The translations under genes and the position numbers were made by a program. Below are positions 38,030 through 45,354 of a DNA stretch of 51,200 nucleotides, piece by piece. The stretch's first letter is position 1. Every line of letters starts with the position of its first letter. Origin of the DNA: an uncultured Pelagibacteraceae bacterium (GTDB lineage Bacteria; Pseudomonadota; Alphaproteobacteria; Pelagibacterales; Pelagibacteraceae); contig CACEDG010000008.1 in assembly GCA_902558225.1 (NCBI GenBank), forward strand, positions 1 to 51,200. Reading direction: 5' to 3'. Below the pieces are notes generated by a model. The model was not told the DNA's origin. It saw only the letters and a list, made by a program, of their open reading frames with translations, and did no database searches.

Positions 38030-39085
38030 TTAACATCCTTTAAAAGATTTTGACATGTTGCCAATTAAATCAAAATATAAATCTTTACCAGGGTTAAGAG
38101 TAGCTCCCAATGGATCAATGACCCCTGTTGCAACATTGGTATCTTTTGCTACAGCTTTGATAATATCAGGATTAAATTGAGGCTCTGAGAAAATACAACT
38201 TACTTTATCATGCTCAATTACTTCTCTAATTTCATCTAATTGTTCAGCACCAGGCATTACGTCTGTATTAACTGTAAATGCACCTAAAATGTTAATTCCG
38301 AATCTTTTTTCAAAGTATTGATATGCATCATGAAAAACTATTGATTTAAAATCTTTATTTAATTCCGATTTTACTTTTTTAGTAAGTTTATCTAAATCTT
38401 TATGGGCCTTTTTTAAATTTTCTTTATATTTAGCCTCATTTTTTGAGTCATTCTCAATTAAATGTTCTGCCATTTCACTTAAAATTACTTTTGCATTCAT
38501 TGGATCTAACCAAATGTGAGGATCATGTTCACCATGTGCGTGGCCTTCATGTCCATGATCATCGTGACCATCTTTTTTATGATCATCATCATGTCCATGT
38601 TCGTCATGACCATGTTCTTTCTCTTTTTTGTCATGATCGTGATCATCATGATCGTCCTCTTTCTTTGCATGATCATCGTGATCGTCTTCTTTATGACCAT
38701 GATCGTCATGACCTTCAAAAATATTTCTTTCTCTAAACTTTAGTTTAGTTATCCCTTTAATTTCCATTAATTCAATTTTTTCAGCTTTTTTTGCAATTGA
38801 TTTTAATGGTTTCTCTAAAAAACTTTCTATGTCTTCACCTACCCAAAATATGATATCCGCATTTTGTATCATTTTTGCGTGAGATGGCTTTAGTGCAAAT
38901 CCATGTGGTGAAGCATAACCATCAACTATCAAATCAGGTTTACCAACGCCATCCATTAAATAGCTTGCAAGTGAATGAATTGGTTTTATTGATGCTACTA
39001 CCTTAATTTCAGCATTAGCAGGTGTAAAAATTGTTAAGAGTGATAAAAGTGGTAATAATATTGGTAGTTTCTTAATGTATGTCAT
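38030..39085 (-). CDS. znuA: Zinc ABC transporter, periplasmic binding protein ZnuA
   Basis: Captures Zn2+ in the periplasm for ZnuBC. Start chosen at 39085 (MTYIKKLPILL...): it gives a clean signal peptide cut after ANA; the longer open frame would run into the divergent operators. The 351-residue protein has the cluster A-I fold with metal histidines in ASPHGFALKPSHAKM, FHDAYQYF and a C-terminal Asp/Glu region. A very long His/Asp/Glu-rich loop of about 65 residues (about 123-188, some 20 His) precedes HDPHIWLDP. Two Zur-type palindromes lie just upstream. A COG0523 GTPase follows after 8 nt. Confidence 0.95.
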   Translation of the reverse strand: MTYIKKLPILLPLLSLLTIFTPANAEIKVVASIKPIHSLASYLMDGVGKPDLIVDGYASPHGFALKPSHAKMIQNADIIFWVGEDIESFLEKPLKSIAKKAEKIELMEIKGITKLKFRERNIFEGHDDHGHKEDDHDDHAKKEDDHDDHDHDKKEKEHGHDEHGHDDDHKKDGHDDHGHEGHAHGEHDPHIWLDPMNAKVILSEMAEHLIENDSKNEAKYKENLKKAHKDLDKLTKKVKSELNKDFKSIVFHDAYQYFEKRFGINILGAFTVNTDVMPGAEQLDEIREVIEHDKVSCIFSEPQFNPDIIKAVAKDTNVATGVIDPLGATLNPGKDLYFDLIGNMSKSFKGC

Positions 39086-39102
39086 ATGTTGTATATTTGA
39101 AT

Positions 39103-39117
39103 TGTTATAATATAACA
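39103..39117. promoter_or_regulatory. Zur operator 1 (perfect 15-bp palindrome)
   Basis: TGTTATA-A-TATAACA is a perfect 7-1-7 inverted repeat, matching the form of Zur boxes known in alphaproteobacteria. It overlaps TATAAT on the plus strand (39106-39111) and a TATATT/TATTAT-like -10 on the minus strand, so a bound repressor could block both znuA and znuCB-zur. The zur gene itself is the fourth gene away in the divergent operon group. Confidence 0.85.
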
Positions 39118-39120
39118 CTA

Positions 39121-39135
39121 TGTAATAATATAACA
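39121..39135. promoter_or_regulatory. Zur operator 2 (near-perfect 15-bp palindrome)
   Basis: TGTAATA-A-TATAACA differs from operator 1 at one base in the left arm. Its centre (39128) is 18 bp from that of operator 1 (39110), nearly two helical turns, so dimers could bind side by side. It ends 20 bp before the chosen znuC start. Confidence 0.8.
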
Positions 39136-39155
39136 TATTTATGTCAAGGAATAAT

Positions 39156-39902
39156 ATGAGCACAAATCAGAATGTACTAGTTAAATTAAATGAGGCTGGC
39201 TTTAGTTTAGACAACAAATGGCTCGTAAAAGGAGTATCACTACAAGTTGAAAAAGGAAAAATTGTTACTCTTATTGGTCCAAATGGATCAGGAAAAAGCA
39301 CAACAGCTAAAATTGCTTTAGGTATTTATAAAAAAATTGATGGCACTGTTGAAAAATACACAAATAAGGTTGGTTATGTTCCACAAAAAATTTCAATTGA
39401 TTGGACATTACCACTAAGAGTAAATGATTTCATGGTGTTAACAGAAAATCTTAATAAAGAAACAATAGATGAAGCTTTGTCATTAACTGGTGTTATTCAT
39501 CTTAAAGATAAAAATTTAGGAGACTTATCTGGTGGTGAATTTCAAAGAGTATTACTTGCAAGAGCTATTTCAAAAAAACCTGAGTTATTGGTATTAGATG
39601 AGCCAGTACAAGGAGTTGATTACACTGGAGAAATAGCTTTATACAAACTTATTAAAAAAATTACAGATGAATTAAATTGTGGAATCTTATTGATATCACA
39701 TGATTTACATACTGTAATGAGTGCAACAGACCATGTTGTTTGTTTAAACGGTCATGTATGTTGTTCAGGATCGCCGATGGATGTTGCAAAAAATAACGAA
39801 TACAAAGCTTTATTTGGTGAACAAGCTTCTGAAATACTATCAAGATATGAACATAGGCATGACCATATTCATACTGATGAAGGTGAAATAAAAAAAAATT
39901 AA
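39156..39902 (+). CDS. znuC: Zinc ABC transporter, ATP-binding protein ZnuC
   Basis: ATPase of the ZnuABC importer. Start chosen at ATG 39156, because AAGGA (39146-39150) sits five bases upstream; an in-frame ATG at 39141 has no such site and lies only 5 nt from operator 2. The 248 residues have Walker A GPNGSGKSTTAK, signature LSGGEFQRVLLARA, Walker B LLVLDEP and the switch His in LLISHDLH. The C-terminal tail is His-rich (RYEHRHDHIHTDEG), which is common in ZnuC. The stop is directly followed by the znuB ATG. Confidence 0.95.
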   Translation: MSTNQNVLVKLNEAGFSLDNKWLVKGVSLQVEKGKIVTLIGPNGSGKSTTAKIALGIYKKIDGTVEKYTNKVGYVPQKISIDWTLPLRVNDFMVLTENLNKETIDEALSLTGVIHLKDKNLGDLSGGEFQRVLLARAISKKPELLVLDEPVQGVDYTGEIALYKLIKKITDELNCGILLISHDLHTVMSATDHVVCLNGHVCCSGSPMDVAKNNEYKALFGEQASEILSRYEHRHDHIHTDEGEIKKN

Positions 39903-40706
39903 ATGTTTGATGATTTCTTTATAAGAGCATTGGTAGCTGGAATTGGAGTTGCTTTTGTAACAGGGCCTCTTGGTTGTTTTGTAATTTGGAGGAGGTTATC
40001 TTATTTTGGTGATACTTTAGCTCATTCTGCATTATTAGGGGTAACATTAGCCTTTACAATGGAATTCAATATTGCATTATCAGTTTTCATAATTTCCTCT
40101 TTAATAGCTTTAACTTTAATACAACTTCAAAAAAAAACTAATTTACCAGGTGATGCCTTGCTGGGTCTTCTAGCTCACTCATCTTTGGCTGTTGGACTTG
40201 TGGTAATAGGTTTTTTAACATTTATTAGATTTGATATAATGGGATTGTTATTTGGAGATATATTGGCTGTTACAGTTGATGATCTTTTAATAATATGGAT
40301 AGGAGGAGCGTTAATTCTTCTTATTCTAAAATTAATATGGAAACCTTTATTTGCATCAACAGTAAATTATGAATTAGCTGAAGCAGAAGGCTTAAATCCT
40401 GAGAGAGCTAAAGCTATATTTACAATCTTAATGGCAGCTATAATTGCAATATCAATCAAAATGGTTGGATTATTATTAATAACAGGAATGTTAATTATAC
40501 CGGCAGCAATGGCTAGAAATATTTCAACTAGTCCACAAAGTATGGTGATCTATTCAATTATAGGCGGATTGTTGGCTGTTATTTTAGGATTATTTTCATC
40601 ATTAGAGTTTAATACATCATCAGGACCTTCAATTATAAGTGCAGCCTTATTATTGTTCATTCTTTCTTTATTTAGAATTAAACAATCTATTAAATTGAAA
40701 AACTAG
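39903..40706 (+). CDS. znuB: Zinc ABC transporter, permease ZnuB
   Basis: Membrane channel of the zinc importer. 267 residues with about eight helices, starting with FFIRALVAGIGVAFVTGPLGCFVIWRRLSYFGDTLAHSALLG, the standard ZnuB/MntB opening. EAEGLNPERAK and LLITGMLIIPAAMARN mark the conserved cytoplasmic coupling region and helix. No gap separates it from znuC; zur follows after 15 nt. Confidence 0.95.
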   Translation: MFDDFFIRALVAGIGVAFVTGPLGCFVIWRRLSYFGDTLAHSALLGVTLAFTMEFNIALSVFIISSLIALTLIQLQKKTNLPGDALLGLLAHSSLAVGLVVIGFLTFIRFDIMGLLFGDILAVTVDDLLIIWIGGALILLILKLIWKPLFASTVNYELAEAEGLNPERAKAIFTILMAAIIAISIKMVGLLLITGMLIIPAAMARNISTSPQSMVIYSIIGGLLAVILGLFSSLEFNTSSGPSIISAALLLFILSLFRIKQSIKLKN

Positions 40707-40721
40707 TGAGGAATCAGTAAA

Positions 40722-41129
40722 GTGAGTAAAATGCATAAAGAACATAATCTAACTAAAAATCAGCAAATCATTTTTGATATAATTGATAGATCACCTGAGC
40801 CACTTAAAGCATATTCAATACTATTTAATGTTCAAAAAAAAGGTATCAAGGCTCCATTACAAGTTTATCGAGCACTAGATAAGTTAGTTGAAATAGGAAA
40901 AATACATAAAATTGAAAGTAGAAATGCTTTTATTGCATGTCAAAATTCAAGTTGTCAGGTGTCAAAAGCTACTGCTTTTTCAATATGCGAAAGTTGCGAA
41001 AAAGTAACAGAAATTAATAATTCCAGCCTTTCAAAATATCTATCAAATTTTAAAGACAAAGCTGGTATGAAATATAGTAAATATAATCTTGAATTTTTTG
41101 GTTTATGCAAAAAATGTATAACCAAATAA
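40722..41129 (+). CDS. zur: Fur-family zinc-responsive repressor Zur
   Basis: Represses zinc-uptake genes when zinc is sufficient. The 135 residues have an N-terminal winged helix (PLKAYSILFNVQKKGIKAPLQVYRALDKLVEIGKIHKIES, the Zur-type recognition region) and a C-terminal metal/dimer domain with CESC and CKKC, the structural zinc pairs of Zur, plus an extra CQNSSCQ pair. GTG 40722 is the likely start, with GAGGA at 40708-40712; ATG 40731 is possible. Membership of the znuCB operon and the two palindromes at 39103-39135 make Zur, not Fur, the call. Confidence 0.93.
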   Translation: MSKMHKEHNLTKNQQIIFDIIDRSPEPLKAYSILFNVQKKGIKAPLQVYRALDKLVEIGKIHKIESRNAFIACQNSSCQVSKATAFSICESCEKVTEINNSSLSKYLSNFKDKAGMKYSKYNLEFFGLCKKCITK

Positions 41130-41142
41130 ATTTGAATTATTG

Positions 41143-41481
41143 ATGATATTTTTTACCTTAAAGATCATACTCGCAGCAATAATAATAGCATTCGCCAGTT
41201 GGCTTTCAGGGCAAAATCCAAAGCTTGCAGGTTTTATTATCGCCTTACCTCTTGTATCACTCATAGCTATAGCTTTTTCTTACTACGAGCATAATGATAT
41301 AGAAAAAACAGTTCTTTTTACTAAGAGCATACTAATAGCGATACCTGTAAGTTATTTATTTTTTTTACCCTTCTTTTTTGCAAAATCATTTAATATGAAT
41401 TTCTTCCTAATTTATGGCACAGGCTTAGGATTTTTAATTGTAGGTTTCTTTATTCATAAATATATAACAAATTTTCTCTAA
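41143..41481 (+). CDS. Four-helix membrane protein, DUF3147-like
   Basis: 112 residues, almost wholly hydrophobic, with four predicted helices and short loops. The second begins LAGFIIALPLVSLIAIAFSYYEH, resembling the DUF3147 family, but I hold this loosely. ATG 41143 is used; a TTG three bases earlier is less likely. It follows zur by 13 nt and may share its transcript, yet nothing in the sequence links it to zinc. Function unknown. Confidence 0.7.
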   Translation: MIFFTLKIILAAIIIAFASWLSGQNPKLAGFIIALPLVSLIAIAFSYYEHNDIEKTVLFTKSILIAIPVSYLFFLPFFFAKSFNMNFFLIYGTGLGFLIVGFFIHKYITNFL

Positions 41482-41503
41482 TACTGTTACATCTTAATAA
41501 ATT

Positions 41504-41522
41504 TGTAACATTAATGTAATAA
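41504..41522 (+). promoter_or_regulatory. Possible Pho box upstream of the arsC-aquaporin operon
   Basis: TGTAACA-TTAA-TGTAATA is a direct repeat of seven-base units with an 11-bp period, the spacing of PhoB half-sites; a further TGTTACAT lies at 41485-41492. A good ribosome site and the first gene follow within 40 bp. phoB itself is at 48017-48700. The half-sites differ from the E. coli consensus CTGTCAT, so this is an inference from spacing and context. An internal ACATTAATGT palindrome is an alternative reading. Confidence 0.45.
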
Positions 41523-41541
41523 TTAATAAGTAGGAGAAAAT

Positions 41542-41763
41542 ATGTTTATAAAAAAATATCTAAAGTGGATTAGTACATTCTTAGTTTTAGTAGGAATACT
41601 TCTTACAAATTTAAATATATATCCTTTAAATATATATTTTCATGGATTAGGAGTTGTTGGATGGACTATCGCTGGATTTATTAGCAAAGATAAAGCGATA
41701 TTAACTAACTTTGGATTACAAATTCCATTGTTTGTAATTGGTATTTATAAAGTTATTTTTTAA
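41542..41763 (+). CDS. Small membrane protein heading the arsC-aquaporin operon
   Basis: 73 residues with two to three hydrophobic helices (WISTFLVLVGILLTNLNIYP, GLGVVGWTIAGFISKD, FGLQIPLFVIGIYKVIF). No family recognised with confidence. An AGGAG site stands a few bases before the ATG, and the stop is directly followed by the arsC ATG, so it is surely co-translated. Context suggests an arsenate- or phosphate-stress role, but only by association. Confidence 0.75.
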   Translation: MFIKKYLKWISTFLVLVGILLTNLNIYPLNIYFHGLGVVGWTIAGFISKDKAILTNFGLQIPLFVIGIYKVIF

Positions 41764-42195
41764 ATGAAGAATGTATTATTTGTATGCACAGGTAATTCAG
41801 CAAGAAGTATTATTGCTGAAAGTATAATAAATAACGAGTATGACGATATGTATAAAGGTTTTAGTGCTGGGAGTAATCCAACAGGAAAAATTAATGAAGA
41901 TGTGAAGAATTATTTATTATCAAAACATTATGATCTTTCAAATTATAGATCTAAAAATTTTAATGAGTTTGTTAATAATCATATTAAAATGGATTACGTG
42001 ATTACAGTTTGTAATAATGCCAATAACGAAGTCTGCCCTATTTGGCCAAATAAAGATCAAATAATTCATTGGGATATAGAGGATCCTGTTAAATTACTTA
42101 ATGAAACAAATGACTTAAATAAAAAAGATGAAATAATTGAAAAAGTTTTTAACCATATCAATAAAAATATAAAGGAACTACTTAATGAAAAATAA
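41764..42195 (+). CDS. arsC: Arsenate reductase, low-molecular-weight phosphatase type
   Basis: Reduces arsenate to arsenite using a thiol cascade. The P-loop CTGNSARS (Cys8, Arg14) at the N-terminus is the CX5R motif of the LMW tyrosine phosphatase fold, and VCNNANNEVCPIWP gives the further redox cysteines expected of thioredoxin-linked ArsC; HWDIEDP holds the general-acid Asp region. 143 residues. A plain LMW protein phosphatase is the alternative, but the second cysteine pair and the following aquaporin favour ArsC. It overlaps the aquaporin gene by 11 nt. Confidence 0.87.
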   Translation: MKNVLFVCTGNSARSIIAESIINNEYDDMYKGFSAGSNPTGKINEDVKNYLLSKHYDLSNYRSKNFNEFVNNHIKMDYVITVCNNANNEVCPIWPNKDQIIHWDIEDPVKLLNETNDLNKKDEIIEKVFNHINKNIKELLNEK

Positions 42196-42844
42196 AAGTC
42201 GTTATTTTCTTGCTGAACTATTAGGCAGTTGTTTTTTGGTAATGATTATTGTTGGTTCAGGTTTAATGGCTGAAAACTTAACCAATGACGTTGCTGTGAT
42301 GTTAATAGCGAATACTATAGCAACAGGAGCGGGTTTATTTGTGCTTATTACAGTATTTGCTGATGTATCAGGAGCTCACTTTAATCCATTTGTAAGTATC
42401 GCAATGGCAATAACAGGCAAATTAAAAAGGAAACTATTACCCTACTATATCATTGCTCAATTGGTTGGTTGCTTGATTGGTGTTGGTTTAGCTAATTTCT
42501 TTTTTGAACATGAAATTTATGAATTATCTACTAAATCAAGAGATGGAATTTATATACTAACATCTGAAGTGATAGCAACATTAGGGCTTATAATAATAAT
42601 TTTTGGTTCAATGAAGTCAGGTAAAATTACTGTTGCAGCTAGTGTTGGGCTTTATATTACTGCAGGTTATTGGTTTACTTCTTCAACTTCTTTTGCAAAT
42701 CCAGCTGTTGCAATTGCTAGAACATTTACAGAGTCTTTTACTGGTATTAGTTATTTAAATACTCCTTATTATATTTTAGCTGAGCTTGTTGGAATGTTAA
42801 TTGCTGTACTTATTGTTAAAAAGTTATTTTCAGAAAAAAATTGA
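42185..42844 (+). CDS. MIP-family aquaporin/aquaglyceroporin, NPF variant
   Basis: Six-helix channel of 219 residues. The two pore half-helices carry SGAHFNPFVS (Asn-Pro-Phe at 67-69 instead of Asn-Pro-Ala) and FANPAVAIARTFT with a normal NPA and the filter Arg. A channel next to arsC recalls the AqpS-type arrangement of Sinorhizobium, in which arsenite leaves the cell through the aquaglyceroporin; that role is inferred here. Water or glycerol transport is the alternative. It overlaps arsC by 11 nt and the NUDIX gene by 4 nt. Confidence 0.87.
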   Translation: MKNKSRYFLAELLGSCFLVMIIVGSGLMAENLTNDVAVMLIANTIATGAGLFVLITVFADVSGAHFNPFVSIAMAITGKLKRKLLPYYIIAQLVGCLIGVGLANFFFEHEIYELSTKSRDGIYILTSEVIATLGLIIIIFGSMKSGKITVAASVGLYITAGYWFTSSTSFANPAVAIARTFTESFTGISYLNTPYYILAELVGMLIAVLIVKKLFSEKN

Positions 42845-43332
42845 AAAATATAAAACTTACCAATCGAATAAGTTTAATTAACAAAAAATTTAAAAAAAAA
42901 GAGTTTTATCATTATCTTAAAACTTCTAATCTTTCATTAGTAATACCTAAGATTAAAGACAAATATGTAGTAGTTTCCCAAAAAAGAGTTCCAATTAATA
43001 AAATTAACTACGAGTTTCCTTCTGGCATAGTGGAAAAAAAGGAAACAACTCTCCAATCAGCATATAAGGAATTAAGAGAAGAAACAGGATATAGATCAAG
43101 ATCAAAATTGAGTAAAATAATAACTTTTTATAATGAACCTGGAAGACTAACTACTAAAATTACTGGTTATTACACAGAAGACTTAATTAAAATTTCGAAA
43201 CCAGAACAAGGTATTAGAATTCATCTTTTTAATCAAAGAGAGATATTTAAATTAATATTAAATCAAAAATTCAATAATAGTTCTCATATAGCAATGTTTT
43301 TTTATTTAATAACAGTTCTTAAAAAACTATAA
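42841..43332 (+). CDS. NUDIX hydrolase, ADP-ribose-pyrophosphatase-like
   Basis: Cleaves a nucleoside diphosphate linked to another moiety. The NUDIX box reads GIVEKKETTLQSAYKELREETGY (split here: G-x5-E-x7-K-E-L-R-E-E-T-G-Y), with Lys at the usual first Arg position. YEFPSG before it and YNEPGRLTTKITGYY after it are like ADP-ribose pyrophosphatases. The start is TTG 42841, overlapping the aquaporin stop by 4 nt; no better ATG lies near. 163 residues. Substrate unknown, and its presence behind arsC-aquaporin is unexplained. Confidence 0.8.
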   Translation: MKNIKLTNRISLINKKFKKKEFYHYLKTSNLSLVIPKIKDKYVVVSQKRVPINKINYEFPSGIVEKKETTLQSAYKELREETGYRSRSKLSKIITFYNEPGRLTTKITGYYTEDLIKISKPEQGIRIHLFNQREIFKLILNQKFNNSSHIAMFFYLITVLKKL

Positions 43333-43411
43333 ACTAAAGGTTGTATCAAAATATCTTTTTTATTTAAGGATTATATGATTAAATCAAATATTAAATAATT
43401 TGGAGGCAGTA

Positions 43412-43621
43412 ATGAGAAAAAAACTAAAAAAAAATGAAAAGAAAAAAACAAAGATATTAAAATCAATAGACAATCTTAAAAATAAAATTACAGCAAAAGA
43501 AAAAAAATTATCAAGCCTTAATATTAAAATTGCTGGTCTAGAAAAAAAGGTTGCAGAAAAAAAAGCAAAAAAGCTTGCTAAGAAAAATGCAGAGCAGTCT
43601 CCTGCATCTATAAATAATTAA
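43412..43621 (+). CDS. Small lysine-rich coiled-coil protein
   Basis: 69 residues, 23 of them lysine, no family recognised. From about residue 18 to 55 leucine, isoleucine and valine recur in a heptad-like pattern (ILKSIDNLKNKI, LSSLNIKIAGLEKKV), suggesting a coiled coil; the tail is short and polar (AEQSPASINN). ATG 43412 is chosen over the TTG at 43400 because GGAGG (43402-43406) sits five bases before it. A nucleic-acid-binding or histone-H1-like role is conceivable from composition only. It stands apart from the NUDIX gene by about 80 nt and has its own strong ribosome site. Confidence 0.75.
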   Translation: MRKKLKKNEKKKTKILKSIDNLKNKITAKEKKLSSLNIKIAGLEKKVAEKKAKKLAKKNAEQSPASINN

Positions 43622-43632
43622 TTCCAAATCGT

Positions 43633-43666
43633 CTTTCTCCCTTCTCATTTAAGAGAAGGAAGAAAG
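43633..43666. other. 14-bp hairpin downstream of the lysine-rich gene
   Basis: The arm 43633-43646 pairs with 43653-43666 over 14 bp with one C-A mismatch and a 6-base loop (ATTTAA). It starts 12 bases after the stop codon. No T-run follows on either strand, so a standard intrinsic terminator is not certain; a transcript-stabilising 3' stem is possible. Confidence 0.6.
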
Positions 43667-43842
43667 TAGTTAATCAACAAAATTTAAACAGGGGAAGAAA
43701 TAATGAATATTTAAACTTTGATAGTGCTTTATACATAAACTAAATTACAAAATTATTTACTTATTGTTAAAGTTAAATGAATTTAAATTAAAATAATGTT
43801 ACAAAAAAATATCACTCAATTAAAAATAGAATTAAATTTAAT
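43667..43842. other. Intergenic stretch between the hairpin and ppx
   Basis: About 175 bases, very AT-rich, with no open frame of note. An AGGGGAAG site is followed by ATG-AAT-ATT-TAA, a three-codon frame that is probably chance. Part of it is the 3' flank of ppx, whose stop is at 43843. No clear T-tracted terminator seen. Confidence 0.5.
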
Positions 43843-45354
43843 TTATCTTGAATTATTTGAGTAAATTACTCTTGGTTCTAAAAATAATTCTCTGGCAAGA
43901 GCTTTAAATCTTTTAGTAACTTGTTTTGAGATTATTTCTTGATGTTGTGATGGAATTTTTAAAAATACAGCATTACCTCTTTTATACAATTTAAACTCTT
44001 CAAGAAATATCGTAGATATCGAGGTCAATGATTGTGAAAATCTCAATGCTGCTCCAACTTGTTTGCTTGAAAAAATTTCATTATTATTTAAAAAAGTTAG
44101 ATACTCCATCTTTGGATTATACTTGATACTACAGTACCGCCAATAACATGACAAAGCTAATTGTATTCTTTCTTTATGAGTCAATCTAAGTAAAGGAGTA
44201 TTTATTGTTTCTTGAAATACCAATTCAGCTTTTTGAAATGCTCCTAATCCCCAATCCATATGACTTAATACACATGCCAGATATAATAATTTCTTATTAA
44301 AATGTTCATTGCCTTCAAAAACTGGCTGAATAAAATCATAATATTTTTTATAGTTCGATCCTAGATCACCTCTTTTTTTTGCAATATGCTCAAGTGCTTT
44401 ATGAAAAATTTCTGATTCTTTTACATCTTTAAAATAGTCAATTGATAAAGAACCTTCACGCAAACCGCTTATAGAACAAATTATATTTCTTGGATTTGTA
44501 ACTCTCATAATTTCATCAAGTATAATGCAACTATAAGGTAAATACGCTGTTCTAGATTTTGAAATATACTCAACTGTTTTAAGTTTAGATTTATTAAAAG
44601 ATGAAATTTTTTCAACAAACTTAGATAAAACATTGTTATCAATACTATATTGATGAATTATATGTACCGGATGATTATTTTGAAAAAGATGTAATTTAAA
44701 TAATGCTCGCCAGGTACCTCCAACTAAATATAGATTATTAAATTTCTTTTTTGAAAGCCATTTTTCTTCTCTTAATAATTTTTTGATATATTTTGCTAAA
44801 TTTCTTTTTTTAACTATAGGATTATTTAATAATCTTAAAACTCCAATAGGTAATGAGGTTTTATTAGTAACTATATTATTTTCAACTCGAGCTAATTCTA
44901 AACTTCCACCTCCAAGATCAGCAACTAATCCATTGACATTTTCAAAGCCTATTTTTACTCCCTCAGCTGAGCATTCAGCTTCTTCTTCACCAGATAATAT
45001 ATTAATCTTAGTTTTAAAAAGTTTTTCAACTTCATTAATAAATGGTTTTGTATCAGTCGCTTCTCTTAAAACTGCTGTTGCAATGATTTTAAGATTTGTG
45101 ATTTTTGAAACATTTAAAATTTCAGAGAATCTTTTTAAAACTTTTAAAGCATATTCGGTACCAGATCTGTGAAGTTTTTTGGATTTATCTAAATTTTTTC
45201 CAAGTTCACAAACTGCTTTTTCATTAAAAAAAGGCACACGAGAAGAACTGAAATCTTCATAAATTAGCATTCTTATAGAGTTTGATCCAATGTCTATTAT
45301 AGCTAATTTTGCCTGATTTAATTTTAAACTATTTTTACTTTTAATTACTTCCAC
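43843..45354 (-). CDS. ppx: Exopolyphosphatase / Ppx-GppA family
   Basis: Degrades polyphosphate from its ends to orthophosphate; the family also includes pppGpp phosphatases. The 503 residues have the ASKHA phosphate-binding motifs AIIDIGSNSIRMLIYE and VADLGGGSLELARV, SLPIGVLRLL, and a C-terminal HD-like helical domain. It overlaps the ppk 3' end by 14 nt, so synthesis and degradation of polyphosphate are co-expressed; this pairing favours Ppx over GppA. Confidence 0.93.
   Translation of the reverse strand: MEVIKSKNSLKLNQAKLAIIDIGSNSIRMLIYEDFSSSRVPFFNEKAVCELGKNLDKSKKLHRSGTEYALKVLKRFSEILNVSKITNLKIIATAVLREATDTKPFINEVEKLFKTKINILSGEEEAECSAEGVKIGFENVNGLVADLGGGSLELARVENNIVTNKTSLPIGVLRLLNNPIVKKRNLAKYIKKLLREEKWLSKKKFNNLYLVGGTWRALFKLHLFQNNHPVHIIHQYSIDNNVLSKFVEKISSFNKSKLKTVEYISKSRTAYLPYSCIILDEIMRVTNPRNIICSISGLREGSLSIDYFKDVKESEIFHKALEHIAKKRGDLGSNYKKYYDFIQPVFEGNEHFNKKLLYLACVLSHMDWGLGAFQKAELVFQETINTPLLRLTHKERIQLALSCYWRYCSIKYNPKMEYLTFLNNNEIFSSKQVGAALRFSQSLTSISTIFLEEFKLYKRGNAVFLKIPSQHQEIISKQVTKRFKALARELFLEPRVIYSNNSR

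Noticed and set aside
38443-38743. Open frames on the plus strand opposite the ZnuA His-rich loop (His- or Met/Ile-rich proteins)
   Set aside because: They mirror the His/Asp repeats of znuA; low-complexity shadows with no ribosome site and no independent evidence.
39086-39163. Longer znuA start at 39163
   Set aside because: It would place 26 non-signal-like residues before the signal peptide and cover both Zur palindromes.
43375-43398. Seven-codon frame annotated as a gene
   Set aside because: It has a ribosome site but is too short to separate from chance in AT-rich DNA; mentioned only as an observation.
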